64,000 nt of DNA from Streptomyces sp. NBC_00078 (GTDB taxonomy: Bacteria > Actinomycetota > Actinomycetes > Streptomycetales > Streptomycetaceae). Within the stretch, counting starts at the first letter, position 1, and every line of letters starts with the position of its first letter. Where the stretch lies: assembly GCF_026343335.1 (NCBI RefSeq), contig NZ_JAPELX010000001.1:2728001-2792000 (forward strand). Reading direction: 5' to 3'. This document shows positions 1-8,856 of the stretch, in pieces. The position numbers and the translations under genes were made by a program. Below the pieces are notes generated by a model, which saw nothing but the letters and a program-made list of their open reading frames with translations, searched no databases and was not told the DNA's origin.

Positions 1-439
1 GGTGGTCGAGGTTGACGTACATCGTCTCGCCGGACGCCGACCCGAACCGGTCGTCGCCGCTGAGCTTGACGTACGGCGCCGCGTTCACGTCTCCCAGGAA
101 GCCGCCGAGGGGCTGCACGACCCCCTTCGTGCCGTCCTGCAGCTCGTACAGGCACCCCAGGTCGAGGTCGACGTTGACCATGCTCTGGCTGTGTCCCATG
201 ACCTCCGGCGGCTTGAGCGCCTTGAAGGGGTGCCTGAGCATGGACTCCCGCTGCGTCCCGCCGATGTCGGACGTCCGCATCCGCCAGTGCAGGTTGACCC
301 GGAGATGGCCCGTCGCCGCGCCCTGCTTGGTGAGGGAGACCTGGTGGTGCCGTTTGGTCAGCGCGATGGAGTTCGTGGCCGCGCTGCCCGAGTCGAAGTC
401 GGCCTCGCGTCCGCGCCAGAGCCCGTCGAAGAAGCCCAT
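1..439 (-). CDS. TerA/TerD-family stress protein, C-terminus off window
   Basis: The minus frame is open from ATG at 439 to the window edge, giving 146 residues without a stop. The protein begins MGFFDGLWRGREADFDSG, followed by SIALTKRHHQVSLTKQG, the typical first strand of TerD-fold domains, and later VNVDLDLGCLYELQDGTKG and KLSGDDRFG. These are features of the TerA-like branch of the tellurium resistance/stress family, calcium-binding beta-sandwich proteins of the cytoplasm. It is the last gene of a minus-strand stress block with DUF475 and two terD copies. Only the N-terminal part is visible, so full length and any second domain are unknown. Confidence 0.8.
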   Translation of the reverse strand, partial: MGFFDGLWRGREADFDSGSAATNSIALTKRHHQVSLTKQGAATGHLRVNLHWRMRTSDIGGTQRESMLRHPFKALKPPEVMGHSQSMVNVDLDLGCLYELQDGTKGVVQPLGGFLGDVNAAPYVKLSGDDRFGSASGETMYVNLDH

Positions 440-491
440 TCCCGCCCCCAGATTCACCCGGGTCCCTCAGACCCGGCTGTTTGAAAAACCG

Positions 492-520
492 GCGGGGCGG
501 CCGGAGACCGGCCGCCCCGC
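492..520 (-). terminator. Rho-independent terminator of the DUF475 gene
   Basis: A perfect 13-bp GC stem (492-504 with 508-520) has a 3-base loop. On the minus strand it is followed by a run of five T. It sits 28 bases after the stop of the gene at 549. Confidence 0.8.
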
Positions 521-548
521 ACAGAGCGTTCCCTCACCCGCAGGTGCG

Positions 549-1697
549 TCACACCCCGGACGAGATCTCAGTCTTCTCGTCCGAGGCCGCCGCTTTTCCC
601 TCGGCTTCCGCGAGGGCCTTGTTGCGGCGCACGGAGGACCAGAAGGACCAGCCGATCAGGACGACGCCGACGAGGCCGGTGATGACCTCGTTGATCTGGT
701 ACTGGATGGTGACCATGAGGAGCACGGCCAGCGCGCCGATCGCGTAGTGCGCGCCGTGCTCCAGGTAGACGTAGTCATCGAGGGTGCCCTGACGGACCAG
801 GTAGACGGTGAGCGACCGGACGTACATCGCGCCGATACCGAGACCCAGCGCCATCAGCACGATGTCGTTGGTGATGGCGAACGCGCCGATCACGCCGTCG
901 AAGGAGAAGGACGCGTCCAGGACCTCCAGGTAGAGGAACATGAAGAACGCGGCCTGGCCGGCCAGCACGACGGGCTGCTTCTTCTTGCCGGTCCGCTCGG
1001 CCTCTTCCTCCTCCTCGTGCTCCCGCTCCTCCTCTTCCTCGAGTTTGTCCTCGAAGTAGCCGGAGAGTCCGCCGACGACCATGTACGTGATCAGGCCCGC
1101 GATGCCGGAGATCAGCACCGTCTGCGCCTTGTCGACGTGCGCGCCGCCGTGCTGGTGGGCGTGGGTGGCGAAGGTGAAGGAGGTGACCAGCAGGACGACC
1201 AGTGCGATGCAGACCGACAGCATGTCGACCTTGCCGAGCTTGGCCAGGGGGCGCTCGATCCAGCGCAGCCACTGGATGTCCCGGTCCTCGAAGATGAAGT
1301 CGAGGAAGATCATCAGCAGGAACATGCCACCGAAGGCGGCGATCGCCGGGTGGGCGTCCGTGACCAGCTGCTGGTAGTGGTCCTTGTTGTTCAGGGCGAG
1401 GTCGACCGCGTCAATCGGGCCGATCTTGGCGGTGACGGCGACGATGACGACGGGGAAGACGAGCCGCATGCCGAAGACCGCGATGAGAACACCGACCGTG
1501 AGGAAGATCTTCTGCCAGAAGGCATTCATCTTCTTCAGGATTCCGGCGTTGACCACCGCGTTGTCGAACGACAGCGAGATCTCGAGGATGGTGAGGATCG
1601 CCACGATGCCGAGGGCCTCCCACCCCCCGTAGAAGACCGCAGCGACCAGGCCGAGCGCGGTGACCGCGAACGACCAGCCGAAGGTTTTCAGAAGCAC
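549..1697 (-). CDS. DUF475 (TerC-related) integral membrane protein
   Basis: This 382-residue membrane protein starts at GTG 1697. Multiple hydrophobic segments are interrupted near residues 215-240 by a very acidic loop (KLEEEEEREHEEEEEAERTG) followed by lysines. The segments ILEISLSFDNAVVNAG and DASFSFDGVIGAFAIT repeat the acidic FDN/FDG motif inside membrane helices that marks TerC and DUF475 proteins, proposed to handle divalent cations or export metal. The linkage to TerA/TerD genes agrees with the known Ter gene association. The acidic loop could bind cations, which is inference. No clear Shine-Dalgarno is seen at the GTG. A strong hairpin terminates the gene at 492-520. Confidence 0.85.
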   Translation of the reverse strand: MLLKTFGWSFAVTALGLVAAVFYGGWEALGIVAILTILEISLSFDNAVVNAGILKKMNAFWQKIFLTVGVLIAVFGMRLVFPVVIVAVTAKIGPIDAVDLALNNKDHYQQLVTDAHPAIAAFGGMFLLMIFLDFIFEDRDIQWLRWIERPLAKLGKVDMLSVCIALVVLLVTSFTFATHAHQHGGAHVDKAQTVLISGIAGLITYMVVGGLSGYFEDKLEEEEEREHEEEEEAERTGKKKQPVVLAGQAAFFMFLYLEVLDASFSFDGVIGAFAITNDIVLMALGLGIGAMYVRSLTVYLVRQGTLDDYVYLEHGAHYAIGALAVLLMVTIQYQINEVITGLVGVVLIGWSFWSSVRRNKALAEAEGKAAASDEKTEISSGV

Positions 1698-1886
1698 TGG
1701 CTACCCAATCCGTAGGTACGGGTCTCCCCCGCGCCGTACTCGGCTTTACTCAATGTTGACGTTGCGGCCGCAAGTCTAGAGGGAGGATCCGCCGGCCGGG
1801 ACACGCGGACCCCGACCGACCGGAGAGCCGCAGGTCCGGGGCGGTTTCGGTCCTGCAAAGGAGCGGGCCTGTGCCGTGCTCGGTCC

Positions 1887-2462
1887 CTACGAGACGTTGA
1901 CCCCGAAGTCCAGCGCGATGCCCCTCAGCCCCGACGCGTACCCCTGCCCCACCGCCCGGAACTTCCATTCGCCCTGGTAGCGGTAGAGCTCGCCGAAGAT
2001 CATGGCGGTCTCCGTCGAGGCGTCCTCGGAGAGGTCGTAACGGGCCAGCTCCTGTCCGTCGGCCTGGTTGACGACGCGGATGAAGGCGTTGCTCACCTGT
2101 CCGAAGGTCTGGCCGCGCTCGTCGGCCATGTGGATCGAGACCGGGAAGACGATCTTGTCGCACTGGGCGGGCACCTGGCCGAGCTCGACCAGGATCGACT
2201 CGTCGTCGCCCTCGCCCTCACCGGTGAGGTTGTCGCCCGTGTGCTCGACCGAGCCCTCCGGGCTCTTGAGCTGGTTGTAGAAGACGAAGTACTCGTCACC
2301 CAGCACCCGCCCGCTGTTGCACAACAGGGCACTGGCGTCGAGGTCGAACGGGGCTCCGGTGGTGGAGCGCGCGTCCCAGCCGAGTCCGACCATGACCTGA
2401 GTGAGGTTGGGTGCGGCCTTGGACAGGGAGACGTTGCCCCCCTTGGCGAGCGTGACGCCCAT
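1887..2462 (-). CDS. TerD family protein (paralogue 1)
   Basis: This is a 191-residue TerD-domain protein. The ATG at 2462 was chosen because GGAGG lies 9 bases upstream and the protein then starts [15 protein letters not shown], as TerD proteins do; a longer open frame to 2525 looks unlike protein. The calcium-binding acidic signatures are [10 protein letters not shown] (near residue 39), the strand [15 protein letters not shown] and the C-terminal [24 protein letters not shown]. It is a cytoplasmic stress protein of the tellurite/general stress family. It lies downstream of a close paralogue of identical length on the same strand, so the pair probably arose by tandem duplication. Confidence 0.92.
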   Translation of the reverse strand: MGVTLAKGGNVSLSKAAPNLTQVMVGLGWDARSTTGAPFDLDASALLCNSGRVLGDEYFVFYNQLKSPEGSVEHTGDNLTGEGEGDDESILVELGQVPAQCDKIVFPVSIHMADERGQTFGQVSNAFIRVVNQADGQELARYDLSEDASTETAMIFGELYRYQGEWKFRAVGQGYASGLRGIALDFGVNVS

Positions 2463-2506
2463 GATGCTGGTCCTCCCCGAGATGGTGCTTGTTTGGTTGT
2501 CCTGCG

Positions 2507-2543
2507 CGGCCGGCGCCGCACGCAAACGGTGCGGCGCCGGCCG
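2507..2543 (-). terminator. Hairpin between the two terD paralogues
   Basis: A perfect 14-bp GC stem (2507-2520 with 2530-2543) has a 9-base loop and lies just after the stop of the upstream terD gene. No T-run follows, which is common for Streptomyces terminators. The two paralogues may therefore be separate or partly attenuated transcripts. Confidence 0.7.
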
Positions 2544-2577
2544 ATGAGGCCCTGTGGCGTGTGCCCTGGGACGCGTC

Positions 2578-3153
2578 TCAGACGTTCACGCCGAAGTCCT
2601 GCGCGATGCCGCGCAGGCCCGAGGCGTAGCCCTGGCCGATAGCGCGGAACTTCCACTCCGCACCGTGCCGGTACAGCTCGCCGAAGACCATGGCGGTCTC
2701 CGTCGAGGCGTCCTCGGAGAGGTCGTAACGCGCGATCTCCGCCTCGCCCGCCTGGTTCACCACGCGGATGAACGCGTTGCGTACCTGGCCGAAGGACTGC
2801 TGGCGGTTCTCGGCGTCGTAGATCGAGACCGGGAAGACGATCTTGTCGACCTCGGCCGGGACGCCGACGAGGTTGATCTTGATCTGCTCGTCGTCGCCCT
2901 CGCCCTCACCGGTGATGTTGTCACCGGTGTGCTCGACTGAGCCGTCCGGGCTCTTGAGGTTGTTGAAGAAGACGAAGTTCGCGTCGCTGGCGACCTTGCC
3001 GGACGAGTCCACCAGCAGCGCGCTGGCGTCCAGGTCGAAGTCGGTGCCGGTCGTGGTGCGGACGTCCCACCCCAGACCGACGATGACCGCGGTCAGGCCC
3101 GGGGCCTCCTTGGTCAGCGATACGTTGCCGCCCTTGCTGAGGCTGACTCCCAC
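2578..3153 (-). CDS. TerD family protein (paralogue 2)
   Basis: This is a second 191-residue TerD protein. I place the start at GTG 3153, giving [15 protein letters not shown], because GGAGG lies 4 bases upstream and the length then matches its neighbour exactly; a start at 3204 would add a 17-residue tail untypical of the family. The motifs [45 protein letters not shown] and [19 protein letters not shown] are conserved. The calcium-binding acidic residues appear intact. The role, in line with the family, is a cytoplasmic stress response linked to tellurite and membrane or DNA damage; the exact ligand is unknown. Confidence 0.92.
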   Translation of the reverse strand: MGVSLSKGGNVSLTKEAPGLTAVIVGLGWDVRTTTGTDFDLDASALLVDSSGKVASDANFVFFNNLKSPDGSVEHTGDNITGEGEGDDEQIKINLVGVPAEVDKIVFPVSIYDAENRQQSFGQVRNAFIRVVNQAGEAEIARYDLSEDASTETAMVFGELYRHGAEWKFRAIGQGYASGLRGIAQDFGVNV

Positions 3154-3266
3154 GAGTCCTCCATTGGGTTCCAGGGGCGGGGAGCCCCGCGTGCGTTCTG
3201 ACATCGGATCAACGTCTCGATCCTAGTGACGGGTTCCCGCGGCACGCAGGCCTTGGGGGCCAACAA

Positions 3267-3725
3267 TCACAGGGTGTCGAGTGCCTTCACGTACTCGTTC
3301 AGGTCGCGGGCGTCCGGGAGCGCGTTGACGACGGTCCAGCGCACGACGCCCTCCTTGTCGATGACGAAGGTGCCGCGCACCGCGCAGCCCTTGTCCTCGG
3401 CGAAGACGTCGTAGGCGCGGGAGACCTCGCCGTGCGGCCAGAAGTCGCTCAGCAGCGGGTAGTCGAAGCCCTCCTGCTCGGCGAAGACGCGCAGGGTGTG
3501 GATGGAGTCGTTGGAGACGGCCAGCACCTGGGTGTCGCGGTCGGAGAACTGCGGCAGGCTGTCGCGCACCGCGCACAGCTCACCGGTGCACACGCCGGTG
3601 AAGGCGAAGGGGTAGAAGAGCAGGACCACGTTCTTCTCGCCACGGAAGTCGGAGAGCCGCACGGTGGCGCCGTGGTTGTCCTTGAGCTCGAAGTCGGGGG
3701 CCTTGTCGCCGACCTGGATCGCCAT
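3267..3725 (-). CDS. ahpE: AhpE-like peroxiredoxin with CX4C motif
   Basis: This 152-residue thioredoxin-fold peroxidase reduces hydroperoxides in the cytoplasm. The start at ATG 3725 ([16 protein letters not shown]) has GGGA upstream; the longer frame to 3770 lacks homology-like sequence. The peroxidatic motif is YPFAFTGVC with Cys46 in the Px3Tx2C context. A second cysteine, Cys51, follows five residues later (CTGELC), the spacing of the resolving cysteine in PrxQ/BCP enzymes, whereas the mycobacterial AhpE lacks it. Its position next to DUF3052 and aceE matches the ahpE-Rv2239c-aceE neighbourhood of Mycobacterium tuberculosis, which supports the AhpE name. Confidence 0.9.
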   Translation of the reverse strand: MAIQVGDKAPDFELKDNHGATVRLSDFRGEKNVVLLFYPFAFTGVCTGELCAVRDSLPQFSDRDTQVLAVSNDSIHTLRVFAEQEGFDYPLLSDFWPHGEVSRAYDVFAEDKGCAVRGTFVIDKEGVVRWTVVNALPDARDLNEYVKALDTL

Positions 3726-3796
3726 CGCAGTATTTCCCTTTCGGTGGGGCTGTTCGGGTGGTGGAACCACCCTACGCAGCGATCACCGAAAGCCGA

Positions 3797-3830
3797 CGGA
3801 CGGGCCGAGCACGACGGCTCGGCCCGTCCG
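3797..3830 (-). terminator. Terminator hairpin after DUF3052 gene
   Basis: A perfect 14-bp GC stem (3797-3810 with 3817-3830) with a 6-base loop lies seven bases past the stop of the DUF3052 gene, on the route to ahpE. Confidence 0.75.
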
Positions 3831-3836
3831 GCGATG

Positions 3837-4268
3837 TCACTTCTTGGACTTGGCCGCCTTCGGCGTCACGAGCCGGCTGCCGCTCCAGTCCTTGCCCACA
3901 CTGACGCTCTTGGAGGCGGACAGCCCCGCGGTCGTCGAGGCTTCGGAGATGTCGCTCGGCTCCACGTAGCCGTCGCGGCCGGTCTTCGGCGTCAGCAACA
4001 GGATCGACCCGCCCTCCTCGATGTACGTGGTGGCGTCCACCAGCACATCGGTCAGGTCGCCGTCGTCGTCGCGGAACCAGAGCACCACGGCATCGGCGAC
4101 GTCGTCGTAATCCTCGTCCACAAGGTCACTGCCGATGACTTGCTCAATGGCCTCGCGGAGTTCCTGGTCTACGTCGTCGTCGTAGCCGATCTCCTGGACC
4201 ACCTGCTCGGGCTGGAACCCCAGCCTGACGGCAGGGCTCGTCTCCGCGTGGTCCGCGGTCGCGCTCAC
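3837..4268 (-). CDS. DUF3052 family protein
   Basis: This 143-residue acidic cytoplasmic protein of unknown function is restricted to Actinobacteria. The start is GTG 4268, with AGGAGG seven bases upstream. A recognisable core runs LGFQPEQVVQEIGYDDDVDQ and is followed by a stretch very rich in Asp and Glu (DLVDEDYDDVAD, FRDDDGD) and a lysine-rich tail (TPKAAKSKK). The M. tuberculosis member Rv2239c also sits between ahpE and aceE, so the linkage is old. Nothing in the sequence tells its activity. Confidence 0.85.
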   Translation of the reverse strand: MSATADHAETSPAVRLGFQPEQVVQEIGYDDDVDQELREAIEQVIGSDLVDEDYDDVADAVVLWFRDDDGDLTDVLVDATTYIEEGGSILLLTPKTGRDGYVEPSDISEASTTAGLSASKSVSVGKDWSGSRLVTPKAAKSKK

Positions 4269-4621
4269 GGGTTGCCTCCTGATCATGTCTTGGTGAATAT
4301 CTCAGCCACGCGCGTGCGCGAAGCATTGGCCGTAGTCCACACGGGCGGGGCGGATCGCGCAAGTACCCGGCCGTTCAGACCGCCGAAACGGTGACGATCC
4401 TGGCCGTGTCACCCCAACTTCAGGCACACGATTGCCGCCAAAAGTGACCTACACCACACCTTTCTGCCCCCTTTGTGGCATTGGGAACCCGTGGAAACTG
4501 TCGGAGGTCTCGGTTACCTCTCAGTAGAGATGACGTTTGCGTCGGCGAGGTACACGATGGGGAACGGTGCAGGCATACCGAAACGCAGCTCAAAGCAGCC
4601 CTCTGACAGGTAAGGAACAGC
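4269..4621. promoter_or_regulatory. Divergent promoter region of DUF3052 gene and aceE
   Basis: These 353 non-coding bases lie between two divergent genes. The region is clearly less GC-rich than its surroundings from about 4420 to 4580. It holds the Shine-Dalgarno AAGGA at about 4611 for aceE and AGGAGG at about 4275 for DUF3052. I see no hairpin or operator that I can defend. Confidence 0.6.
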
Positions 4622-7369
4622 GTGGCTTCCGGATCCGATCGCAACCCGATCATCATTGGCGGCCTTCCGAGTCAGGTTCCTGACTTCGACCCCGAGGAGA
4701 CCCAGGAGTGGCTCGACTCGCTCGACGCCGCCGTCGACGAGCGAGGCCGCGAGCGGGCCCGCTACCTGATGCTGCGACTGATCGAGCGAGCCCGCGAGAA
4801 GCGCGTGGCCGTGCCCGAGATGCGCAGCACGGACTACGTCAACACCATCCCGACCAAGAGCGAGCCGTTCTTCCCCGGCAACGAGGAGATCGAGCGCAAG
4901 ATCCTCAACGCGACCCGCTGGAACGCCGCGGTGATGGTCTCGCGCGCCCAGCGCCCGGGCATCGGCGTCGGCGGCCACATCGCCACCTTCGCCTCCTCGG
5001 CATCACTGTACGACGTGGGCTTCAACCACTTCTTCCGCGGCAAGGACGAGGGCGACGGCGGTGACCAGGTCTTCTTCCAGGGCCACGCCTCTCCCGGCAT
5101 CTATGCGCGCGCGTTCCTGCTCGACCGGCTGACCGAGGAGAACCTCGACGGGTTCCGGCAGGAGAAGTCGAAGGCTCCGCACGGCCTGTCCTCGTATCCG
5201 CACCCGCGCTCGATGCCGGAATTCTGGGAGTTCCCGACGGTGTCGATGGGCCTCGGCCCGATCGGTGCGATCTACCAGGCGCGGATGAACCGCTACATGC
5301 ACGCGCGCGGGATCGCCGACACCTCGAAGTCGCAGGTGTGGGCGTTCCTCGGCGACGGCGAGATGGACGAGCCGGAGTCGCTCGGCCAGCTGACCATCGC
5401 CGCCCGTGAGGGCCTGGACAACCTGACCTTCGTCGTCAACTGCAACCTGCAGCGCCTGGACGGCCCGGTCCGCGGCAACGGCAAGGTCATCCAGGAGCTG
5501 GAGTCGGTCTTCCGGGGCGCCGGCTGGAACGTCATCAAGCTGATCTGGGACCGCACCTGGGACCCGCTGCTGGCCCAGGACCGCGACGGCCTGCTGGTCA
5601 ACAAGATGAACACGACGCCGGACGGCCAGTTCCAGACGTATGCGACCGAGTCCGGCGCGTACATCCGTGACCACTTCTTCGGCGACGACCAGCGGCTGCG
5701 CGCGATGGTCGAGGGCATGACCGACGACCAGATCCTGCACCTGGGGCGCGGCGGTCACGACCACAAGAAGATCTTCGCGGCCTTCTCGGCGGCCAAGGCG
5801 CACAAGGGCCAGCCGACGGTGATCCTCGCCAAGACGGTCAAGGGCTGGACGCTGGGCCCGAACTTCGAGGGCCGCAACGCCACGCACCAGATGAAGAAGC
5901 TGACGGTCGACGACCTCAAGCGCTTCCGCGACCGGCTGCACCTGCCGATCTCCGACAAGGAGCTGGAGAGCGGCGTACCGCCGTACTACCACCCGGGGCG
6001 GAACTCCGAGGAGATCCAGTACATGCACGACCGCCGCAAGGGCTGCGGCGGGTACGTCCCCACCCGCGTGGTGCGCTCCAAGCCCCTGGCACTGCCCGAC
6101 GACAAGACGTATGCGAGCGTGAAGAAGGGGTCCGGTCAGCAGTCGATCGCCACAACGATGGCCTTCGTACGCCTGCTAAAGGACCTCATGCGGGACAAGG
6201 AGATCGGCAAGCGGTTCGTGCTGATCGCGCCGGACGAGTACCGCACGTTCGGCATGGACTCCTTCTTCCCGAGCGCGAAGATCTACAACCCGCTGGGCCA
6301 GCAGTACGAGTCGGTCGACCGCGAACTCCTGCTCGCGTACAAGGAGTCGCCGACCGGGCAGATGCTGCACGACGGCATCTCCGAGGCGGGCTGCACGGCC
6401 TCGCTGATCGCGGCCGGCTCGGCCTACGCCACGCACGGCGAGCCGCTGATCCCGGTCTATGTCTTCTACTCGATGTTCGGTTTCCAGCGCACCGGCGACC
6501 AGTTCTGGCAGATGGCCGACCAGCTGGCGCGCGGCTTTGTGCTGGGTGCGACCGCGGGACGTACGACGCTGACCGGTGAGGGGCTGCAGCACGCGGACGG
6601 CCACTCGCAGCTGCTCGCCTCGACCAACCCGGGCTGTGTCGCCTACGACCCGGCGTACTCGTACGAGATCGCGTACATCGTGCAGGACGGTCTGCGCCGG
6701 ATGTACGGCTCCTCGCCCGAGCACCCGCACGGCGAGGACGTGTTCTTCTACCTCACCGTCTACAACGAGCCCATCCAGCACCCGGCCGAGCCGGACAACG
6801 TGGACGCCGAGGGCATCGTCAAGGGCATCCACCGTCTGAGCGCGGGCACTTCGGGGTCGATTCCGGCGCAGATCATGGCGTCGGGTGTGGCCGTGCCGTG
6901 GGCCATCGAGGCGCAGAGGATCCTCGCCGAGGAGTGGAACGTCAAGGCCGACGTCTGGTCGGCGACCTCCTGGAACGAGCTGCGGCGCGAGGCCGTGGAC
7001 GTCGAGCGGCACAATCTGCTGCACCCTGACGAGGAGCAGCGGGTGCCGTACGTGACGCGCAAGCTGAGCGGGGCCGAGGGTCCGTTCGTGGCCGTCTCCG
7101 ACTGGATGCGGTCGGTTCCGGACCAGATCGCCCGGTGGGTGCCGGGGACGTACCAGTCGCTGGGCGCCGACGGGTTCGGCTTCGCGGACACGCGTGGTGC
7201 GGCGCGGCGCTTCTTCCACATCGACGCGCAGTCGATCGTGGTGGCGGTGCTGACCGAGCTGGCCAAGGAGGGCAAGGTCGACCGGTCTGTGCTGAAGCAG
7301 GCGATCGACCGGTACCAGCTCCTCGACGTGTCGGCGGCGCACCCCGGAGCGGCGGGCGGCGACGCGTAG
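4622..7369 (+). CDS. aceE: Pyruvate dehydrogenase E1 component (homodimeric type)
   Basis: This 915-residue thiamine diphosphate enzyme decarboxylates pyruvate and passes the acetyl group to lipoyl-E2 in the pyruvate dehydrogenase complex. The start is GTG 4622, behind AAGGA. The length matches the single-chain E1 of E. coli and Actinobacteria. The ThDP motif is [15 protein letters not shown] followed by [13 protein letters not shown] (about residues 244-281). Family signatures [42 protein letters not shown] and [12 protein letters not shown]-type stretches follow in order. The gene is monocistronic, with its own upstream region and a hairpin at 7398-7418. It supplies acetyl-CoA, the precursor for the fatty acid operon 11 kb downstream. 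Confidence 0.98.
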   Translation: MASGSDRNPIIIGGLPSQVPDFDPEETQEWLDSLDAAVDERGRERARYLMLRLIERAREKRVAVPEMRSTDYVNTIPTKSEPFFPGNEEIERKILNATRWNAAVMVSRAQRPGIGVGGHIATFASSASLYDVGFNHFFRGKDEGDGGDQVFFQGHASPGIYARAFLLDRLTEENLDGFRQEKSKAPHGLSSYPHPRSMPEFWEFPTVSMGLGPIGAIYQARMNRYMHARGIADTSKSQVWAFLGDGEMDEPESLGQLTIAAREGLDNLTFVVNCNLQRLDGPVRGNGKVIQELESVFRGAGWNVIKLIWDRTWDPLLAQDRDGLLVNKMNTTPDGQFQTYATESGAYIRDHFFGDDQRLRAMVEGMTDDQILHLGRGGHDHKKIFAAFSAAKAHKGQPTVILAKTVKGWTLGPNFEGRNATHQMKKLTVDDLKRFRDRLHLPISDKELESGVPPYYHPGRNSEEIQYMHDRRKGCGGYVPTRVVRSKPLALPDDKTYASVKKGSGQQSIATTMAFVRLLKDLMRDKEIGKRFVLIAPDEYRTFGMDSFFPSAKIYNPLGQQYESVDRELLLAYKESPTGQMLHDGISEAGCTASLIAAGSAYATHGEPLIPVYVFYSMFGFQRTGDQFWQMADQLARGFVLGATAGRTTLTGEGLQHADGHSQLLASTNPGCVAYDPAYSYEIAYIVQDGLRRMYGSSPEHPHGEDVFFYLTVYNEPIQHPAEPDNVDAEGIVKGIHRLSAGTSGSIPAQIMASGVAVPWAIEAQRILAEEWNVKADVWSATSWNELRREAVDVERHNLLHPDEEQRVPYVTRKLSGAEGPFVAVSDWMRSVPDQIARWVPGTYQSLGADGFGFADTRGAARRFFHIDAQSIVVAVLTELAKEGKVDRSVLKQAIDRYQLLDVSAAHPGAAGGDA

Positions 7370-7397
7370 CGCTCCGCGAGCGGGCCGTGTGAACCCG

Positions 7398-7418
7398 CGG
7401 GGCGCCGGTGGCGCCCCG
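7398..7418 (+). terminator. Hairpin terminator after aceE
   Basis: A perfect 9-bp stem (CGGGGCGCC with GGCGCCCCG) has a 3-base loop and lies 29 bases past the aceE stop. It has no T-run. Confidence 0.65.
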
Positions 7419-7486
7419 GAGTCGACCGGTTGAAGGTGAGGGGCTCACGAGGCCCCTCCCCTTCACTGTTTCCTTACGATGCGTGC

Positions 7487-8224
7487 ATGCAGGAACAATC
7501 GGCGCAAGCACGTTGGGAACACCTCACCCAGCGGCCTCTGCTGGCGCTCGCCGTGGCGTTCGCCCTCGCGTACGCCGTGCCGATCGTGGACAGTTCGGCC
7601 GGCCATTCGCTGACCGCGGTGTGCACGGCGGTCGAGTGGGTGGTGTGGGGGGCGTTCGCCGCGGACTACGTGGCGCGGTTCGCGCTCTCCCGCCATCGCA
7701 GGGAGTTCGTGCGCGGGCACTGGCTGGACCTGTGCGCGGTGGTCCTGCCAATGGTTCAGCCGCTGCGGCTGCTGCGCATGGTCGCGACGTTGATGCTGGT
7801 GGGGCGGCGGGCCCGGATGGCCCACCAGATCAGGCTCACGACGTATGTGGCCGGCGCGGTCGTGGGGCTGCTGATGTTCGGCTCGCTGGCCGTGCTGTCG
7901 GTGGAGCGGGAGTCACCGGACGGGAACATCCGGACGCTGGGTGACGCCTTGTGGTGGTCGTTCACGACGATGACGACCGTGGGCTACGGGGATCATGCAC
8001 CGACCACCGGCCTTGGGCGGATGATCGCCGTCGGCCTGATGCTCGCCGGCATCGCCCTGCTGGGTGTGGTGACCGCGAACATCGCCGCGTGGTTCCTCGC
8101 CCGGTTCGAGAAGGACGATGTGGAGGAGCGGCGGCAGACGGAGGCGATCGAGGCGCTGACGGACGAAGTGCGGGCGCTTCGGGCCGAGGTCGCGGCGCTC
8201 AGGAAGACATCCGTGGAGAGTTGA
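7487..8224 (+). CDS. Voltage-gated-type potassium channel
   Basis: This 245-residue membrane protein has an S1-S4-like N-terminal helix bundle and a pore domain. An arginine-rich S4-like helix (LRLLRMVATLMLVGRRARM) precedes the pore loop, whose selectivity filter is TTVGYGD, the K+ channel signature. The C-terminal helix is amphipathic and charged (ALTDEVRALRAEVAALRK), a likely coiled coil for tetramer assembly. I chose ATG 7487 rather than 7430 because a -10-like TACGAT ends six bases before it, which fits a leaderless mRNA, and because the extra residues are unlike a channel. It stands alone between terminators. Confidence 0.88.
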   Translation: MQEQSAQARWEHLTQRPLLALAVAFALAYAVPIVDSSAGHSLTAVCTAVEWVVWGAFAADYVARFALSRHRREFVRGHWLDLCAVVLPMVQPLRLLRMVATLMLVGRRARMAHQIRLTTYVAGAVVGLLMFGSLAVLSVERESPDGNIRTLGDALWWSFTTMTTVGYGDHAPTTGLGRMIAVGLMLAGIALLGVVTANIAAWFLARFEKDDVEERRQTEAIEALTDEVRALRAEVAALRKTSVES

Positions 8225-8226
8225 GT

Positions 8227-8269
8227 TGAGGGAAGGGCCCCCGGTCGTCCCACCGGGACCCTTCCCTCA
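8227..8269. terminator. Bidirectional terminator between K+ channel and small membrane protein
   Basis: An outer 11-bp stem (8227-8237 with 8259-8269) and an inner 5-bp stem (8241-8245 with 8252-8256) form a long hairpin between the two convergent stops. Confidence 0.75.
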
Positions 8270-8279
8270 CGCACCCGGG

Positions 8280-8585
8280 TCAGAACAGTCCGCTGCCCGG
8301 GGTTGCCGCCCCCGCGAGCCAGATGATCGCGAGGAGCGTGTCGATGGCGCCCAGCACGAGGGCGACCAGAGCCGGTACGGGACCTGAGCGTGCCCATGTG
8401 CGGCCCATCGCGAGCCAGCCGCAGACGATCGCCACGGGGCCGAGGATGATCCCCAGCACGAAGAACCCTGCGACCGCGCAGATGACTCCGATGATTCCGA
8501 GCGTTGCGCGATCCGGCCCGGTCCGTGACCAGTTACGGCCATGTGAGCGGGGGTGCCTGCGCGTTCCTTGTCCGAAGCCCGCCAT
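8280..8585 (-). CDS. Small DUF4190-like membrane protein
   Basis: This 101-residue protein has a basic N-terminus (FGQGTRRHPRSHGRNW) and two to three hydrophobic helices (LGIIGVICAVAGFFVLGIILGP, VPALVALVLGAIDTLLAIIWL) separated by a short turn, the pattern of DUF4190 proteins. The start ATG 8585 has AAGGAG six bases before it; the open frame continues upstream to 8702 but without protein-like sequence. It probably resides in the cell membrane. Its function is unknown and the family assignment rests on pattern only. Confidence 0.7.
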   Translation of the reverse strand: MAGFGQGTRRHPRSHGRNWSRTGPDRATLGIIGVICAVAGFFVLGIILGPVAIVCGWLAMGRTWARSGPVPALVALVLGAIDTLLAIIWLAGAATPGSGLF

Positions 8586-8660
8586 CATCAACTCCTTGAA
8601 CCCCGGGGTCTGTTCGGGGCTGAAGGAGCGGGTACCCCCGGTGCACTTCCTAATCCTCGG

Positions 8661-8700
8661 GCTGCCGGCGCGCTGCCCCCCTCCGGCAGCGCGCCGCAGC
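8661..8700 (-). terminator. Hairpin downstream of the DHA2 exporter gene
   Basis: A perfect 12-bp stem (8666-8677 with 8685-8696) has a 7-base loop, extended by four pairs beyond a one-base bulge. It lies 157 bases past the stop of the minus-strand exporter gene and upstream of the small membrane protein gene, so it may separate the two. Confidence 0.55.
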
Positions 8701-8856
8701 ACCGGTCGCCCTCAACACCGTACGAACTTGCCCGAGGAACATGCCGTACGGAGGGGGCGTGACCACTGTGGCCTGGGGTGCGCACCGGGAGCGAGGAATC
8801 TTTAGCGTCTTCACCCTGATGAGCGAAGTCCGTTGAAAACCCGTCAGGTTGGCGCG

